Positions 45,113 through 60,000 of a stretch of DNA of 64,000 nucleotides are shown piece by piece. Numbering within the stretch: position 1 is the stretch's first letter; every line of letters begins with the position of its first letter. The notes beneath the pieces are model-generated. The model had not been told where the DNA came from and searched no databases. It was given only the letters and a program-made list of their open reading frames with translations. The DNA lies in the NCBI GenBank assembly GCA_907165275.2, contig OU015673.1, positions 5,471,001 to 5,535,000 on the forward strand, given 5' to 3'. The stretch comes from Zygaena filipendulae. Taxonomy: Eukaryota > Arthropoda > Insecta > Lepidoptera > Zygaenidae. The translations under genes and the position numbers were made by a program.

Positions 45113-45740
45113 TTACTTTTTAACCGACTTCCAAAAAAGGAGGTGTCTATTTGACATGTATGTTTTTTTTTTATGTTTGTTACCTCATAACTTTCGACTG
45201 GGTGAACTGATTTTGATAATTTTTTTTCATTCGAAAGCTGGTGCTTCCCGTTGGGTCCCATTGTCATAAAATCAGGATCTGATGATGGTATCTTGAAGAA
45301 ATCGAGGGAACTCTTCAAAAAATATATATTTTACACACCTATAGCGATCTGGGTATTTTTTTACTGTAAATCGTTCCTTTGCTTTCGGAAAGTAAAATTT
45401 GAAGAAGTGGAATTGATGATGAAGACCACAGATGGTCATTGGAACTACTCAACAATAATACGTATTTCTCGGGTTCCGATTGGAGCGATTTGGAAAATTA
45501 TTTTTTTGTTTGATAGAGGATACTTCCAAATTGGTCCAATTGTCACGATGTCAGGATCTGATGATGTGATCTTGGAGAAATCGAGGGAACTCTTCAAAAT
45601 TTATGGGCACACCTATGGCGATTTGGGTATTTTCATAGTAAATCGTTTATTTGCTTTTGGAAATCAAAATTTTAAGAAGTGGAACTGATGATGAAGACCA
45701 CAGATGGTCATCGGAACTACTCAATAATAGGTATTTCACA
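45113..45740 (-). repeat. Inverted copy of the ~270-bp tandem repeat
   Basis: Begins AACCGACTTCCAAAAAAGGA and contains two units whose ends GGTCATTGGAACTACTCA (45435) and GGTCATCGGAACTACTCA (45705) are 270 bp apart, matching the period at 31477-32040. An open frame of 145 codons runs over it but reflects the repeat. Confidence 0.7.
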
Positions 45741-45744
45741 GTTC

Positions 45745-48070
45745 GATTGATGACACTTTACTAAAGTAGGTACCTAAATAAGCCACATCTGAATTTATAA
45801 AGGTGTAAAAAGACTTAGATAGAAAATATGTTACGTGTAGGTATAATATTCTGATTACATAATAATATGACTTGAGGGTAATAAATAAAAATCAGTAAGT
45901 ATAAAACTGAAAAATATGTTATATATTTTAATTTTATCCGTCAAAACAATATTAACATAACAAATAACAGTTGAAAATAAACAAATAATATTTAATTATT
46001 AATATTCAGTTAGGTAAATAGGTAGGTACATTGATCTGCTTATCTAGCTAAAAACAGTTATTTAAAAAAAAAGTGTTTTTTTCAGAAACATCAATCAATC
46101 TTGTATGTTTATAAATTGATCGATTCTTAGTTTTTAATAACTTAATTACCTACTTACATGCAAACTTTAAAAAATTATCTTTTCCAATACCATCATATTA
46201 TATTTCTATTCACTAACTTAGTTTAAATATAAATTACAGAAATGACACGTAATGGACTTAGCATAATTATTTAGGAATAAATAAATAAATACTATGGTCC
46301 TAGTGACTGACATGATCAAAAATATCATTTACTTAAACTAATTGTAAAGCAAAATATCATGTTGCTTAATTACGTAATTGTAATAAATTAAATTATGCGT
46401 TTAAATAAAAATACCCGATGACAAATACAGATAAATAATAATTACGAATTAAATTTGTCGCATCAAAAACAAATTACGAATTTGGTCGATTTTATTTACT
46501 CATACAATTTTTTATATTCTAAAATGATAAATTCGACAAAATTCGGGAGCTCTTCGTGTAGAACTCCCAACATGTGCCTAAAAGAAAATGAGCAAATGAG
46601 AAGATAAACACATAATTATGCAAGCATGCAGTGGTTTCTACCTTATCTATAGGTAAAATAAAAGAAAATAGGTACATAGAAAAGTAGTTCAAAACCTGTG
46701 CTTAATTTAATAAATGCATTAAAATAATTTAATAAGTCATCAATTTCTAACAGGTATAGGTACTTACCTAAAACTGGCTACTATTTACAATTAGAAATAA
46801 CCTACCTCATTACATAGGGTTACTATTAAATTCATCTAATATTGCTAGTGCACTTCTTTATTTTTCCACCACATTTTTAAATTTAAATATCAATATAATA
46901 TTTTTAGTGCTAAGTCTAAATAAAATTCAGTAAAAGTATACGTCAATTCGGTAATTGAAAAAAATAATGTATCTAGTCTTTCTAGAAGTAGGTAAATAGA
47001 TTCTTATTAAAGTCATAATGTAAGAAACAGTTTATTTCTATAACACTATTACAGATTTTTCACCACAGCAACAGTGGTATAAGAATGATGATCAAAATAA
47101 ATTTACATTTAAAATTGTAATAGTGAAGAATAAGAAAAGTTTACTGAAATCAGAAAAATATACTACCTATGTAGTAAATTCTTCAGGATACCAAAAGGAG
47201 ACGCTATCGACGGACGATCTCCTCTCTCTAGATTAAACACGGTTCAAGCCCGGTCGTGGCGTTACTTTTTGCGTTACTTTTATGTCCATTTTCTTAGTTG
47301 TGACCAATGATGCGGCTCGTATCAAAAATGCGTTAATACACCTTCCGGTAAGAGAATATTTTTGTCGCCTATGGCGTCTCCTTGGTTAAATTCTAATTAT
47401 TATTTAACATTTACAAATAAGTAGCAATGTATATTTCTAAAAACAATCTTCATTATCAAAAGGCTAGGTCACATAAATAAAGAAAATTATGCAACTAAAC
47501 TTTGTGTTGATACAATATAAAAGTGTGCAACCGCCGAGTCTAATTTTACTGATGTGGGCACGCATTTAGGAATGTCAAGGTCGAACCACATAACTTCACG
47601 TACAGTAGAGAAGTTTAGAATTAGAAAGTGGGGAAGTATATATTTAGTGGGCACTAAGCCTTACTTGCAGGGTTTAGGTATAAGTAGAGACGATGATAAA
47701 AACTATAAAGTTATACCCATCAAAGATAATAATAACACTAGATTTTGGATATAGCTGTATTTTAAAGTATCTAAAATAAGCATTGTAGAATTTTGATTTT
47801 TAAACAGTAGTTTAAAGCTGATTGGATTTAATGGTAAAAAAAATCCTTTCTCTCAAAACTAGGTACTATCATATTATTTATGCGGATGGATTATTCCATT
47901 TGCTGACACACTGACCAGTCAGTGTCATAAATTGTACGCCTATTTTTGAAATCCACTTTTAGACCTCAATTTATCATATTTATCGGCTGATCCCAAAAAG
48001 TTGGTATTTCAAAAATTATCAAGCTAACTGTCACATTGAATGTGACGGGTGTTTAAGACCAATTTTGCTA
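45745..48070. other. Very AT-rich spacer; one inverted-repeat element
   Basis: No exon recognised. At about 47190-47386 the ends ACCAAAAGGAGACGC and GCGTCTCCTTGGT form an imperfect ~22-bp terminal inverted repeat of a small element. The rightmost part may hold the 3' UTR of the gene that ends at 48071. Confidence 0.5.
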
Positions 48071-51000
48071 TCATTTCTTGCCATAATCAACGTTGCAACT
48101 GGGATATAATGCTGCACAGTCCCTTTGCTCCTGGCCCTCTCTGGCGGCTTGCACGTATTTGTAATAATGAATTGCTGAATTACTATCAGCAGCTGGAAGC
48201 AGTTCACTTGAATCCCTGTAAAATAATAATAGAGATTTGTATTAACTATCTATTTGAAAGAGGTATTTTCTAACTAAAATGATGACGATATAGCGTCTAA
48301 ACTAATCGGTAGAGTCGGTTATTTTATTAGATTATTACACTTGTTCCGCGTAAAAGTCGTAATAAAAATTTGTTTACTTAATTTTAAGTGAATCCATATC
48401 CGTTTAGATGATTATCATAACATAAGTAACAAATATCAAAACATCATCTATTATAGATGATGTTTTGATTGTTTTGTTCACATTTTTACTATTAATAATC
48501 CGTTCACATTTAATTTTGTTCACGAGCATTGGTTTTTATTCAAAACAAATATTCAGAAATGGATATTTATTATAATATTAATTCTCATTTTATAAGGCGA
48601 TCTGTTCATATAATTATGATCATTATTATCTCCATATTCACTTAAATAATTCCAAGTACGTAGTAACATACTTACTTGCTCAGTTCATTTGAAACAAGAT
48701 TGCTGTAAGGCGTATGTTTGAAGGGATCTCTGTACAAGGAACACACAGCTCTCTCCCTGCATTCTGGTTCACTCGCTCCTATAGCGCTCAGTATGTTGTT
48801 GACTTTCTCTAACAACGCACCGTAGAACTTCTCAGCTGCTATGGTATCCTTGAAATTAGTATGAATTATCAGTTTAGTAAAGTTATCATAATTATACACA
48901 TAGAGGTAATTATTAAATATCAATGTTCCCTTTGCAGTTTCACCCTCGCCAATTTTTGAATTAAGAATAGGAACACTATCAATGAAATAAATTTTAGATT
49001 CATTTCACAATCAAATTTGTCCTCTTTATAATGTTATTACAGTTTTAAATTATATAATTGCAGCAGCACCATTAATCTAGTGATAATCGAATCTGACTAC
49101 CACGCTGGGTGTCGTGGGTCCGATCTGCATCAGGGTCTGATCAATTTAGTTGATGTCAAGCTGCGTCATCGCCATAAGCTATTAGCGCTTATTTATGACC
49201 GCACAAATTTTATCCTATCAAATTTTCTCGAAAACTGTATTTCTTAAAACAAAATTCTTCGAAAGGATTTTATGTCATGAAAACTGGATGCTTACCGGAT
49301 CCTGCGCGGCCAATATTTGTTGTTGTTGCTTGACCAGTTCCGTTTCGGCTTTCACTCGGTTCGTCTCCGTTAATTTTGCTGCTGACACTCTCAGTATTTC
49401 GTCCCGGACCGGGGAGGGAGGCACCCGCGCCGCGAGAGTGGCTGCTCTGATCTAGTAAACAAAATTAGGTCAGCGCATTCCATAGCAATGGAATCTATGA
49501 CAGCAACCTTGATGATTATTACTATGATTAAAGAAGATGAAGAAGAAGATTAATGCCATAAGTATAATGGCTTTATTTTTATATAAATCAACGTTGTGAC
49601 ATTTGTGACAGAAATATCTCTCAAAGTTTACTATTTACACTAACAGAATTATTTAAACCAACCCAAATACCTCTATTTCTAACACTTGTTCAACATAGGT
49701 TTAGATATGAATATGCTTTGTGAATAAATAAAAATTATAGATTTCTTTCAAAGTTATTTACCAATGCCTCTTTCTCAGCTTCATACGGATCTTTATTTGC
49801 AGATTTCTTTTGTTTATAGTAGGGATTCGGAGGTCCTATGGGTCTGAAAGCAAATATTTCTATATTAGGTATATAAATATTTTCAAAGATACGAGAATGA
49901 ATATAGATTCCATCAAGCAGATCATTTTGCAAAAATAGCCTCTACTGGGGTTGTTAATGATGTTAGCTGATAAAATTTTAATCTCAAATTCGGTGGAAAA
50001 CTAAGGAAAATTGTTCATGTAGGTAGTAAAATTCTCGACTAGGTGGAAAAAATGTAAAACTGATTTACCTTCCAGTGTTTCCTAGTGTCGTCACTCGTTG
50101 ACCAATGCCAGGCGACGGAGCTATGCTTTGAATATTGTTGTTGCTAGCTGAGTAATATTCACCCACGTTCATCGAGGGTCCTGAAATAAAGACAAGTAAA
50201 TAGAAATCAATTTAAGGATAAATGTTTGCTAAACTTATGAAGTGGTAAGCAGAATTTTTTTGACCTTTAACTAAAATAACTACTATCATACTTTGAAGTA
50301 ATCATGCAAAGATATTTATAATTAACTTAATATAACACAGAGGGTAAAATTTCCGAAATAATTCAGATACTATTCTTACTATTATTTTCTATTGGTCGAG
50401 TAATTTTTGAATCTAATGCTACGCCATTTGTCGTAGGTATGAATCAGTTTGATCATTCATTAAATGAATAATTCAAAAATTATTCACATGGGGGAATACT
50501 GAACATCTAGTCTATTTTGGAATACCTGGAGAAAGACCGAGGCCCCACGACTCAATATCATTTGCGTCGTTGACGTGAGGCTTGAAGTTAGCGATTGCAT
50601 TTCGGTGGATACTTGAAGCCAAATATCTGGAAATAATATAGAAATTAAATTAATTATTAAACAGACACTTAATGCTACTTATAAAATAATTATAAACAAC
50701 ACCTTTCTAGGTGAATTATAATTATATAGCGGTCTTTCGAAAAATAAAACTTGGTTTTGCCAAAACCCTTCTCTTTTTGAGAAAAAAATAAACAAAACTT
50801 ATTCGTTGTCAACAACCCTTTGATAAACTTCAACTTTGTGATCTTTTTCTGATCTAAACAAATAATAAATAATACAGAAATGTATATTTTGGTCTCGTAA
50901 TTAGATGTTTAAGACGAATTGAGAAACCACTTACTCGCTTCCAAGTCCAGGTCCAGACAGCTCCCAGTCTTGAGGGTAATGGTCGAAGGAAGGCGGACCC

Positions 51001-54000
51001 TCCGCATGAGGCTTCACAACCACTGTTGGTGAGCCGTAGCTGTGAGACGGTGGTCCATATACTGGTGCGGGAGGACCCTGCAATTTTGGAAATGATGTAA
51101 ATTAACAAAGACCGTTTTTTTTTGTATTTTTAATATTATTTAGTGTGTCATCAAAATAGTCATTTATAGTCTACCATATTAGCAAGATAAAAGAAAATTT
51201 CAATTTAACTACAAAATCATAAAAAAATAATAATTAATCACGTAAAAGTGACCGTAAAAAAAAAAGATCAGTGAAGGGCCTATTTGGATGCTAATAATCT
51301 GAAATCAGAAATTCTATGTTATGAATAAACACGATTGTAGAGAGAATTCGCGGCCAGTGGTTTGGTGAAAAAGTTACTCGGAGTACTGATCCCAAATAAA
51401 TAGATAAAGAAGAAAAATATAAGATGTTTAATAAAAGAGAGTAAGTACCTATCCTATCATCAGTTTGCTTCATCTAAGCGCAATAGAAAAAAAGCAGAGT
51501 GATACTATTTTATAGTTCTCAAATTTAGGTAATATTTAAAGTAGAATTAAAATCAAAGCTTCTACAGTCAAACTTTAGCTTTAGGATAGATTCTGTTCTA
51601 CACAACGGTGAAGACATACCTTGTTATGATGATGATGTGTTATCAAATGATGATGATGGTGATACTTTGTTGTGTGATAACTCTGATGATACCAAGAGCA
51701 GAGCTTGAATATGTGACTCAGGGCCGGGAATACAAACAGCAATAACTTTAAGAATAGCTTCTTCGCTGTCGACACACCAGTTATGATCGGCAGGACAAAC
51801 ACTAATTTTAATGCTATTAGTTTTATTACTAATATTATACCTAGTGCTGCCATCACTAATTTCTTCTTTAGATATTTTTCTAAAACAAACGGAGAAAGTA
51901 GTAATTAAAAACTAATGTTATTCATAAAATTGTACATATATAATATTTAGGCGGCGGCGGCAGTTCACTAAGTTCCACCTCCGTGCACACGCTAGTAGCA
52001 TTTCTAGCGTGGTTGCTAAATTATTTTTATTTGAGTTTTGTCTAATTCGGATTTTGAAAATGTTAAAAAAATTGTGTCCACGCTAGAATAATCCTTGCAA
52101 GGATTATATTTCCTTTATTAAAACTGTGACGATAATATTTAGATCACTCCAAATTCATGTGTCTTATCCCAATAGCAGCTAATGATACACCGTAAATAAA
52201 TCATATTTAAATAAAATCTGTTCAAATATTAAAAATGTATGTGGAATATATAATTATTAACGTTTGCATTTATAATAATAATAGAAAGTGTTTCATTAAA
52301 CGTAAAGAATAAAAATTATTCTCTCTCCCTTACAATATCGTTCTATAATACTTGGAATGGCAATCTAGCTAGACTGGCTGTGCCCCGCGGTTTCACCCGC
52401 GTGAGTTTCGGAATTGCCGCTGGAACTATTTTTTCTAAAATAAAAGTAGCCTAAGTTACTCCCTATAACAAAAGATATCTGCCAGTGTAAGTCCCGTTAA
52501 AATCAGTTCAGCTGTCTCAGAGTTTAACTGGAACAAACCGATAGAGAGATAGCCAGATAGAAAAAAATAAAATAAATTTGTTTTCCTAAGTATTAATACT
52601 TTCATAATTATGCATTTAGTGAAAAGCTGTTTATTTGGAATAACAAACGGACACTTCAATTTTGTTTAGATCCGAAGTTATAAAGATTTATGATTAAAAT
52701 AACGACGCAGTAAATATTTTGATGAAATATAATATATTTTTAATACAGTTGCTCAAAAAGTGGCGTATTGCAGGGACGTTTAGCGTTCGGGATGTGGGCT
52801 ATTACATACTCGAGCTTTTTGTTTACCTTTCCCGAACTCGTGCGTTCTCTTTGCCAACTGTCAAAAATGACGACACGACTTTGACACACTTTTTGCATTG
52901 CGAAACGTACGTTTCGCATTACTAATACGACTAGCGCCATCTCTTGATCACAGTTGGAACTTAGTTGAGTTTGTTGTGTTTTTGATATTTTATTAAATTG
53001 CTTAATTTTTTCGTAACTGTATTAAAAATAGTTGTTCAGTACACGTGCGGAACCGTCATTGCAACTAGTTCCGACTGTCAACCCTCACCTTCGGCTGCGC
53101 CTCGGCTCGGGTAGACATTTGTCGGAACTCTTTGCAATGACAGGCTTTCCGCACTTATAATGAAATATACTATTTTTTAATTACATTAAACCGATTAAAC
53201 ATTAGGCCCTTGGGGAGGCCTACGTCCAGCAGTGGACTGCAATAGGCTGATTGATTGATTGAAACCCATTCAAACGCAACTTACTTATCTTGTGAAAGAA
53301 GATCCTTCCTTGTCCATTGCTCTCAGTCTTTGGCTCTAAATCAATATGAACTAATGCACCGGTTTTTGTCAGCGCCCTGGGAGATATCTTCAATGTGGCT
53401 CCGTGAAAGAACATCTCAGGAAGCGTGAGTTTCATATCATGCGTCACCAGAAACTTGATTCCTTTGTCGTATAATGCATCCGTTACTTCCTCCAGAGGCG
53501 TTTCTGGAAAGATAGGTATAATTTTTATGTGCCTATTAGTAGGTAAACGTTATAGCAGTTTTCCCCCTGTTTCACTTTAGGAACTACCAAAACTCTGAAA
53601 TACGTTTTATATTAATTGTAAAAAAATGGAGCACAAATACCAATTTATTTATTTATTTTTTCTTTCTTCTACAAAAAGGAACAAATGGCGAACTTAATGC
53701 CTTGTGGCATTCTCTGACAGTTAACCATTGGATTGACAGAGAGATATAAGGGACGGGGTGTGCAATCAACGGAAAAGATTCCATAACCTTTAAATTTAAA
53801 ACTAACTCCACCCTAGGTCCTTTTCCCTGCCCCTAATAACGTATATGCAAAATTTCACAATGACTAGCTCTACTCCTAGAGTTTCAGCTGCGGCAATTTA
53901 GAATTCCCGCGAGAATTCTGGAATGAAAGTATCCTATGTGTACACCTCACAATGTGTAGGTATGCAAATTTTGTGGTGATCTTCAGCCGTTAGGCGTGAA

Positions 54001-57000
54001 AGCGTAAAAAACAAACAAAATCACTTTCGCATTTGTAATAGTAAGAATTAAGGACTATAGTTGATGTTTATTTTTTATGTTCATTTTTTTTACGCTTTTT
54101 TCTTCGTTTCAGGAACTGAATTTCTAGAAACTCTTCCCAAGTGTTTGCTCACTGCCATAAAAAAAAGTTTTAAAAATTCAAACTAACAATAAGTAGTTTA
54201 CTACATATCTTTGTTGAATCGTGCCTTGTCTAACTAAGTTATGTCAGGCGGTGAAATTGATCTAACATCCAATTTGATGCTGTAAACAAGTTGCAAAGTT
54301 GTGACCGTAAAATTTCTGATAAAGTGAAAGTGTGATAGTTCATTGCGTAATAACGAATGAATCCAACACTTGTTATTATCGAACGATAGAAAATTGTGTT
54401 ATGAATAATTATATGTTTACACCCGTGTGAAATTTCATTTTTGAGTGAGTAGTCATCCTTTTAAGGAAATCCGCAATGCAAAGGTAGGTATTTCAACACC
54501 ACCAGAAAATGCCATTCCATGTATTTTCAACTAAAAAATCTCACATCTGTTGCAAAGTGAAATAGAGGTAGCAAAATACACTTTCGCGTTTCTTTTTAGT
54601 ATTTATTAGTACCTAAGTAAGGAAGTAATTTAAACTTGTTTTTCCTCCTCAGTTTCCCTCGGGAAGTCTTTGTATCGGGCTAATAAGTAGTTACTCATAT
54701 CTCATATTTCTAGACCTGAATTATTCAAAAGTATACCAAATTGGTAGTTGTTTTTCATGGTTTCTTCGCATGAATTTTAAAACTCAGTCAATAGTCTTTT
54801 TTCCAGGATATAAATATTAAAATAATATTCTATATTACTCAGAGAAATTGTGGCATACCTATTAAGTTCAATCAGTGAAATTACTTGTAGTAGCTTCAAA
54901 GAAGTAAATGAATAAACTATTCTTTATTAACAAAGATATGCTAGTAGTTATTGAAAATTTAATTGCGCTGTAAGATGTCTTATTTCTTTTTTTTCAAAGA
55001 TCTGTCTGTAGAGCACATTTGTGGGCATTCAAGCACAAAGGTACCAGTAGTGGTGTATTGAGTTAAAATAGATTCGGTATCTAGAATAGTCAGTTGATAG
55101 TAAGGATTGAAAAAATATTCAAAAACTAGCATATTTTTTTATCAGACATTTGAAGTTGAAATTCTGAAAAAGCTTGATTTGAAAGCACACTTCTACTTGC
55201 TTGTTACACAGATTTTTATATAGGTACCTATTATTGTAGATTAAGATATTTTATGAAATTGTAGAAAATTGAGCATGTATAATAGGGATGTGGACTACTT
55301 TTGAAAATCAAAATTCTAATTAGTCCGTCAGTTAGAAAATAAAAAAACAATAGACACGTATTTTTTGCTTTTTTAAATAAATTAAAATATACAGAGATAA
55401 AGCTCATTAAAGTTTAGGGTGAGGGGGTCGTGACGTCAGAATAGTGACGTCAAACGAAATTTCAACTCAATATATCGCCGTTATTTTTTGATTACGTAAA
55501 AAAAGAAAAAATACGTGTCCAATTATTTTTTAATAATCTATAAGACGGACTAAAAAATAAAAATTAGTCAACATGCCCATTGTATAGTAATAATGAATTA
55601 AAATCGCGGACGTAATTTTTCTACCCAACTTTACAAAACCTCTTAGATCTCGCAAACTAAATGGCGAGAACTTTTCTTTTCCCTTTTGCAAGCAGACGGA
55701 CAATCATACGCTTACTTCCATTTAATTATAGGTATACGGATGTAAAGTAACAAAGTGCCTGATAAGAACAATACTTACCTATCATGTCTTACATTTCAGA
55801 CCATTAATTTGATTTACGTGAGTCTAATTTTTTTTTGTAAACATACCTACTGTTCTCTTGCTAGAGTAATTTATAAAAGAAATTACTTTATATATTAAAA
55901 CACCGCCTTCCTACCTACTACCTAGATGATTGTCTGGAAAAGATCGCTCTGAGCGGTAAGACCGCTTATTGTGACACTCTGTAGTAAAATTGTTTTTTTT
56001 TATTGTTCATTTTAAGTGGTATTTATTAAAGAATAATATTGGATTCGACTTCTGGAACAATACCTGGTCTTTATCTGCGAGTAATTTTGGATTTTTTCAG
56101 GAACTCTTTAACGCAATAGAATAAATAATAATAAAAAAAATCGGGTCAACATAAGATTTTTTCACATATTGACCTTAGAATATGTCATGTTTTATTCAAT
56201 TTACTGATAGTACAATAATTTTAGTTAATGGTTATTCGAACAAACATACTTGGAACCAGCTTTGTATGGATTATCAGGCGAATAATAATAGATACTTATT
56301 TATCTTCCAGTCTAAAAATCTGTCGTCTAAGAATTGATTGAATATAAAATATAATAAACAAAACCACAAACGACTTTCTATCCCGATAAAAGAATTTTTC
56401 ATACTAATCTACAATAAAGGTCAATAATAAAAAAGCACTCAATTAAACAAAAACAAAAAACAGGTTTTATCATTAATAACATAGATAAGGCTATGAGAAA
56501 AAAAATTATTGTCTAATTTCTTATTCCCATAACTAGCTGTGCCCCGCAGTTTCATCAGCGTGAGTTCCGGAATTCGCACAGGAACTCTGATAAATAGCTC
56601 AAGTTACTTCCTATGTAGTAGTATAACATTCAGCTATCTGCGAGTAAATGTCCCGTCAAAATCGGCCCGGAATTTAGGAGATTAGCCAGAACAGACAGAC
56701 AAAGAGACCGACAGACAAATAATTTGAGAAAAGTTTTTTTTTGTTATAAATAGATACCGTATTTACTTTTTTAGTTATTGATATTACAAACAGACACTTC
56801 AGTTTATTTATATGTATAGGATGTATAGATGTAAGTATAGATAAAAAGTTCTAAGGTGATTACCAAGAATGCTTTTACCGGTACTTTTGTTGTTCATTGT
56901 ATAGGTACATAGGTAACTACTTAATTTTAACTCGCAAGTCATGTGCCGTGGCAGAACGGTAAGTTCAAAGGCTGAGACGGCACCGGGCGAGACTAAAAAT

Positions 57001-60000
57001 TTTACAGAATAACAAACTATCACTAAAAATATCTTTCTTTTATTAACTTTAACTAGCTGTGCCCCGCGATTTCACACGCATGAGTTTGGGGAATCCTGCA
57101 GCACAGATAATGTAATACTATCCCGCAGGAATTCCAAAGTAGCCTATTTCACTCCTTATAATAACAAATAATTAGCAATGAATGTCCCGTCAAAATGGGT
57201 CAAACTGTTCCGGAGATTAATCCGCGTCAGTTTCGGAATTCCCGCGGGAACTGCCAACTTCTTTTATATAAAACTTTTCAACACAATAAAAAAGAATATT
57301 CCGATTTGGTGCAGTCGTTTAGAACTTCTGCGTTTAGCAACACATTTTGGCGATTCATTTCTATTAGAGTACCGCGTCGTTGATCTAGTGGTTAGTCAGC
57401 GTAATTGCTATGCAAGGTGTCACAGGTTCGATGCTCTTCTTAGGATAGGAACATTATTTAAAAACTTTTTAAATCTTTGTTTGATAATATAAGTTATGAA
57501 ATAATCAGTTAAAAATAGTAAATGGATCAACAATAACGTAACGGTTAATCTGCAAACAAGGTTATACAAAGTGTATTCGATACTCGTAGAATATATAAAA
57601 AAAAACCTAAGTAACTTTAATTTTTGACTTAAGAAATAATCAAATAAAAAATCCTTATATCCTTTATAAATGTGAAAGTTAGTTTGTTTGTTTGTTACGC
57701 CTAATGTCTCAACCGATCACCATGAAATTTTGCACACACGTTTTCAGGTACATTTTATCTCGTAATTCCCTGGGGAACTCCGAAATTATCGTGGGTGAAA
57801 CAGTATTAAATTTTTATATTACACATTGTCAGGGGTACAGAAAAGGATATAGGGTAGGTACTTTTATTCCAGAATTCCTGCGGGATCTCCGAATTTAACG
57901 CTGGTGAAATCGAGGCGCAGAGCTCGTGGTTCGCAAAACCTTACTCATCAACGAATCACAGGTACTTAACCGTATAGAGAGAATCGCTACCGATGTCAAC
58001 GTTTTCCATTCATAATCAAAACATAATACAGTCAATTTTATATACAAACGTAACATAAATGAAAATTCGAAAGTGTCAAAACAAAAGCCTATTTTGCACA
58101 ACCTTTTGCCAACTCGCCGAGAGATGTCTAGGTTAATAGCGCAGTCTGTTTGAGATTACTAACCACAACAGTTGCACTTAGTCCATGGGTGCATGAAATA
58201 ATGGTGCTAAGGAGCCGCGACGCCACAGCGATGAATTAAAACATATACAGGGTGTCCCGTAAATCGACGTCAAGCCAGAACCGGGTGATAGGCTGAGTCA
58301 TAACTTAATAGAAAATAATAAAAATAACATTTATCTCAGGCCACAAGAACCCATAGCACCCATAAAACCCCATATTACATTTACCATTAAAAACGTAAAA
58401 AAAAATTGTTTAAAATAAATATTATTCATAAAAATTATAAAAATTTACACTGAATAAATTTTATTCTATTCTATTCTATTCTATTCTATTCTTGATGCTA
58501 CAAACCTTAAATTTTTTCAATTTTCTTCTTATTTTGTAATCCTGAATAGTGTTTCTGAAAACTACTGCTTAAAATTTAAGTTTTTTTCAGTATAGTTTTC
58601 AAAATCATTGCTTTCGTCAGTTTTTAATGACTGTCCTTTTTTTTAAATAGGCATAGCAAAGATTTTTATATTTTTCTGTTAACAGCTGTTATGACTAGCC
58701 TATCACCTGGTTCTGGCTTGATGTCGATTTACGGGACAGCATGTATATTAGCTTTGAGGTTTGAGAAGTTAAGGAAAGTTACGGCCAAGTTCGCAATATT
58801 AATCATGGATGAACCACATTTAGCGCCCGCAGTCATGTAATTTCAAATATGGAAGAAACAGTTTACTATAGGTACATACGAGTACCTACCTACGTCTCTC
58901 TACGCGCACTCCGCTCACGCCTATATCCAAAGATATTGAAAGAGTATAGATTGATAATACACTCGGCCGCTAAGCTTATCCCTTGAACCACGCAGCGGTC
59001 AAATGATCTCATGCTAACAAAATGTCGTTGACTAGCAGAGACTATTGTCTATAGATACCACTTGACGGAAAGCGATGTGATTGGCTATTTGAAATGTACT
59101 TTGTGGTAACTGGTATTTGATTGTGTCGTAACGATGTGATTGGTTTTTATTTTGATCATTCCCCCCCAAAAATTGGTTGACGTGGATTGCATAGTAAAAG
59201 TTTGTATTGTTCGTCTATTCTCATAAAATGTCTTTGCCTATATCTATCGATCGAGCTCGAGCTTCAATTTCGAACGGAATCTATACTATTATAATTCTAT
59301 AATCTCAGAAATTTCTGATTCGCATTGAAAAATTACTTTTGTGTTTAATTATTCCATTTATTGAAGAATGCTCTGATAGGTATATTAAACATCTCGCTAC
59401 GACCAATAGGAGCGGAGCATCAAATAACGCGGGTGAAACCGCGGGGCACATATAGTTTGAAATAAAATTAGCGCTCTATTTATAATTATTGTGTGGGAGC
59501 CCCCTTAAATATTTATTTTACTCTGTTTTAAAGTATTTGTTGTTATAGCGGCAACAGAAATACATCATCTGTAAAAATTTCGACTTTCTATCACGGTTCA
59601 TGAGATTACAGCCTGGTGACAGAGGACAGAGAGACGGACGGACCGACGGACAGTGGAGTCTTACCGCCGCACTCAGAGTCGACTTTAATGATTACTTAGT
59701 TAATTATCGATTTTTAAAACAAAACTGCCGCAATCAGACAAGTTTAATAAATTAATGTTAATTGGCATTTAACTAATTACGTTACATCTCATTAAATTCC
59801 AATTAACATTAATGTGCTGAACGTCTCTGATTGCGACAATTTTGTTTTAAAAATATATACTTAACTAAGTAATCATTAAAGTTGACTCTGAGTGCGGCCG
59901 TTAGTAACCCTTTGGGTACGGAACCCTAAAATAATTTATATGGGATGGATGTGGGACATTTTTACTAAAACGGTGTTCTGTCTCTATTTCTATACCTAAT

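Larger units (their letters stand above)
53504..58245. other. Left part of the 9.5-kb first intron; repeats only
   Basis: Members seen: AATGGCGAACTTAATGC block (about 53686); a CCCGCG fragment (53860-54050); AATAGGCTA-family MITE copy 3 (55281-55582); interspersed elements at 56533-56730 and 57053-57260; an inverted one at 57655-57920. No exon recognised on either strand. Confidence 0.55.

Noticed and set aside
45251..45688. 145-codon plus-strand frame
   Set aside because: Lies entirely over the ~270-bp tandem repeat; the reading frame is a by-product of the repeat.
48437..48467. Hairpin considered as a microRNA precursor
   Set aside because: The stem is only ~14 bp with a minimal loop, shorter than a Dicer-1 substrate.
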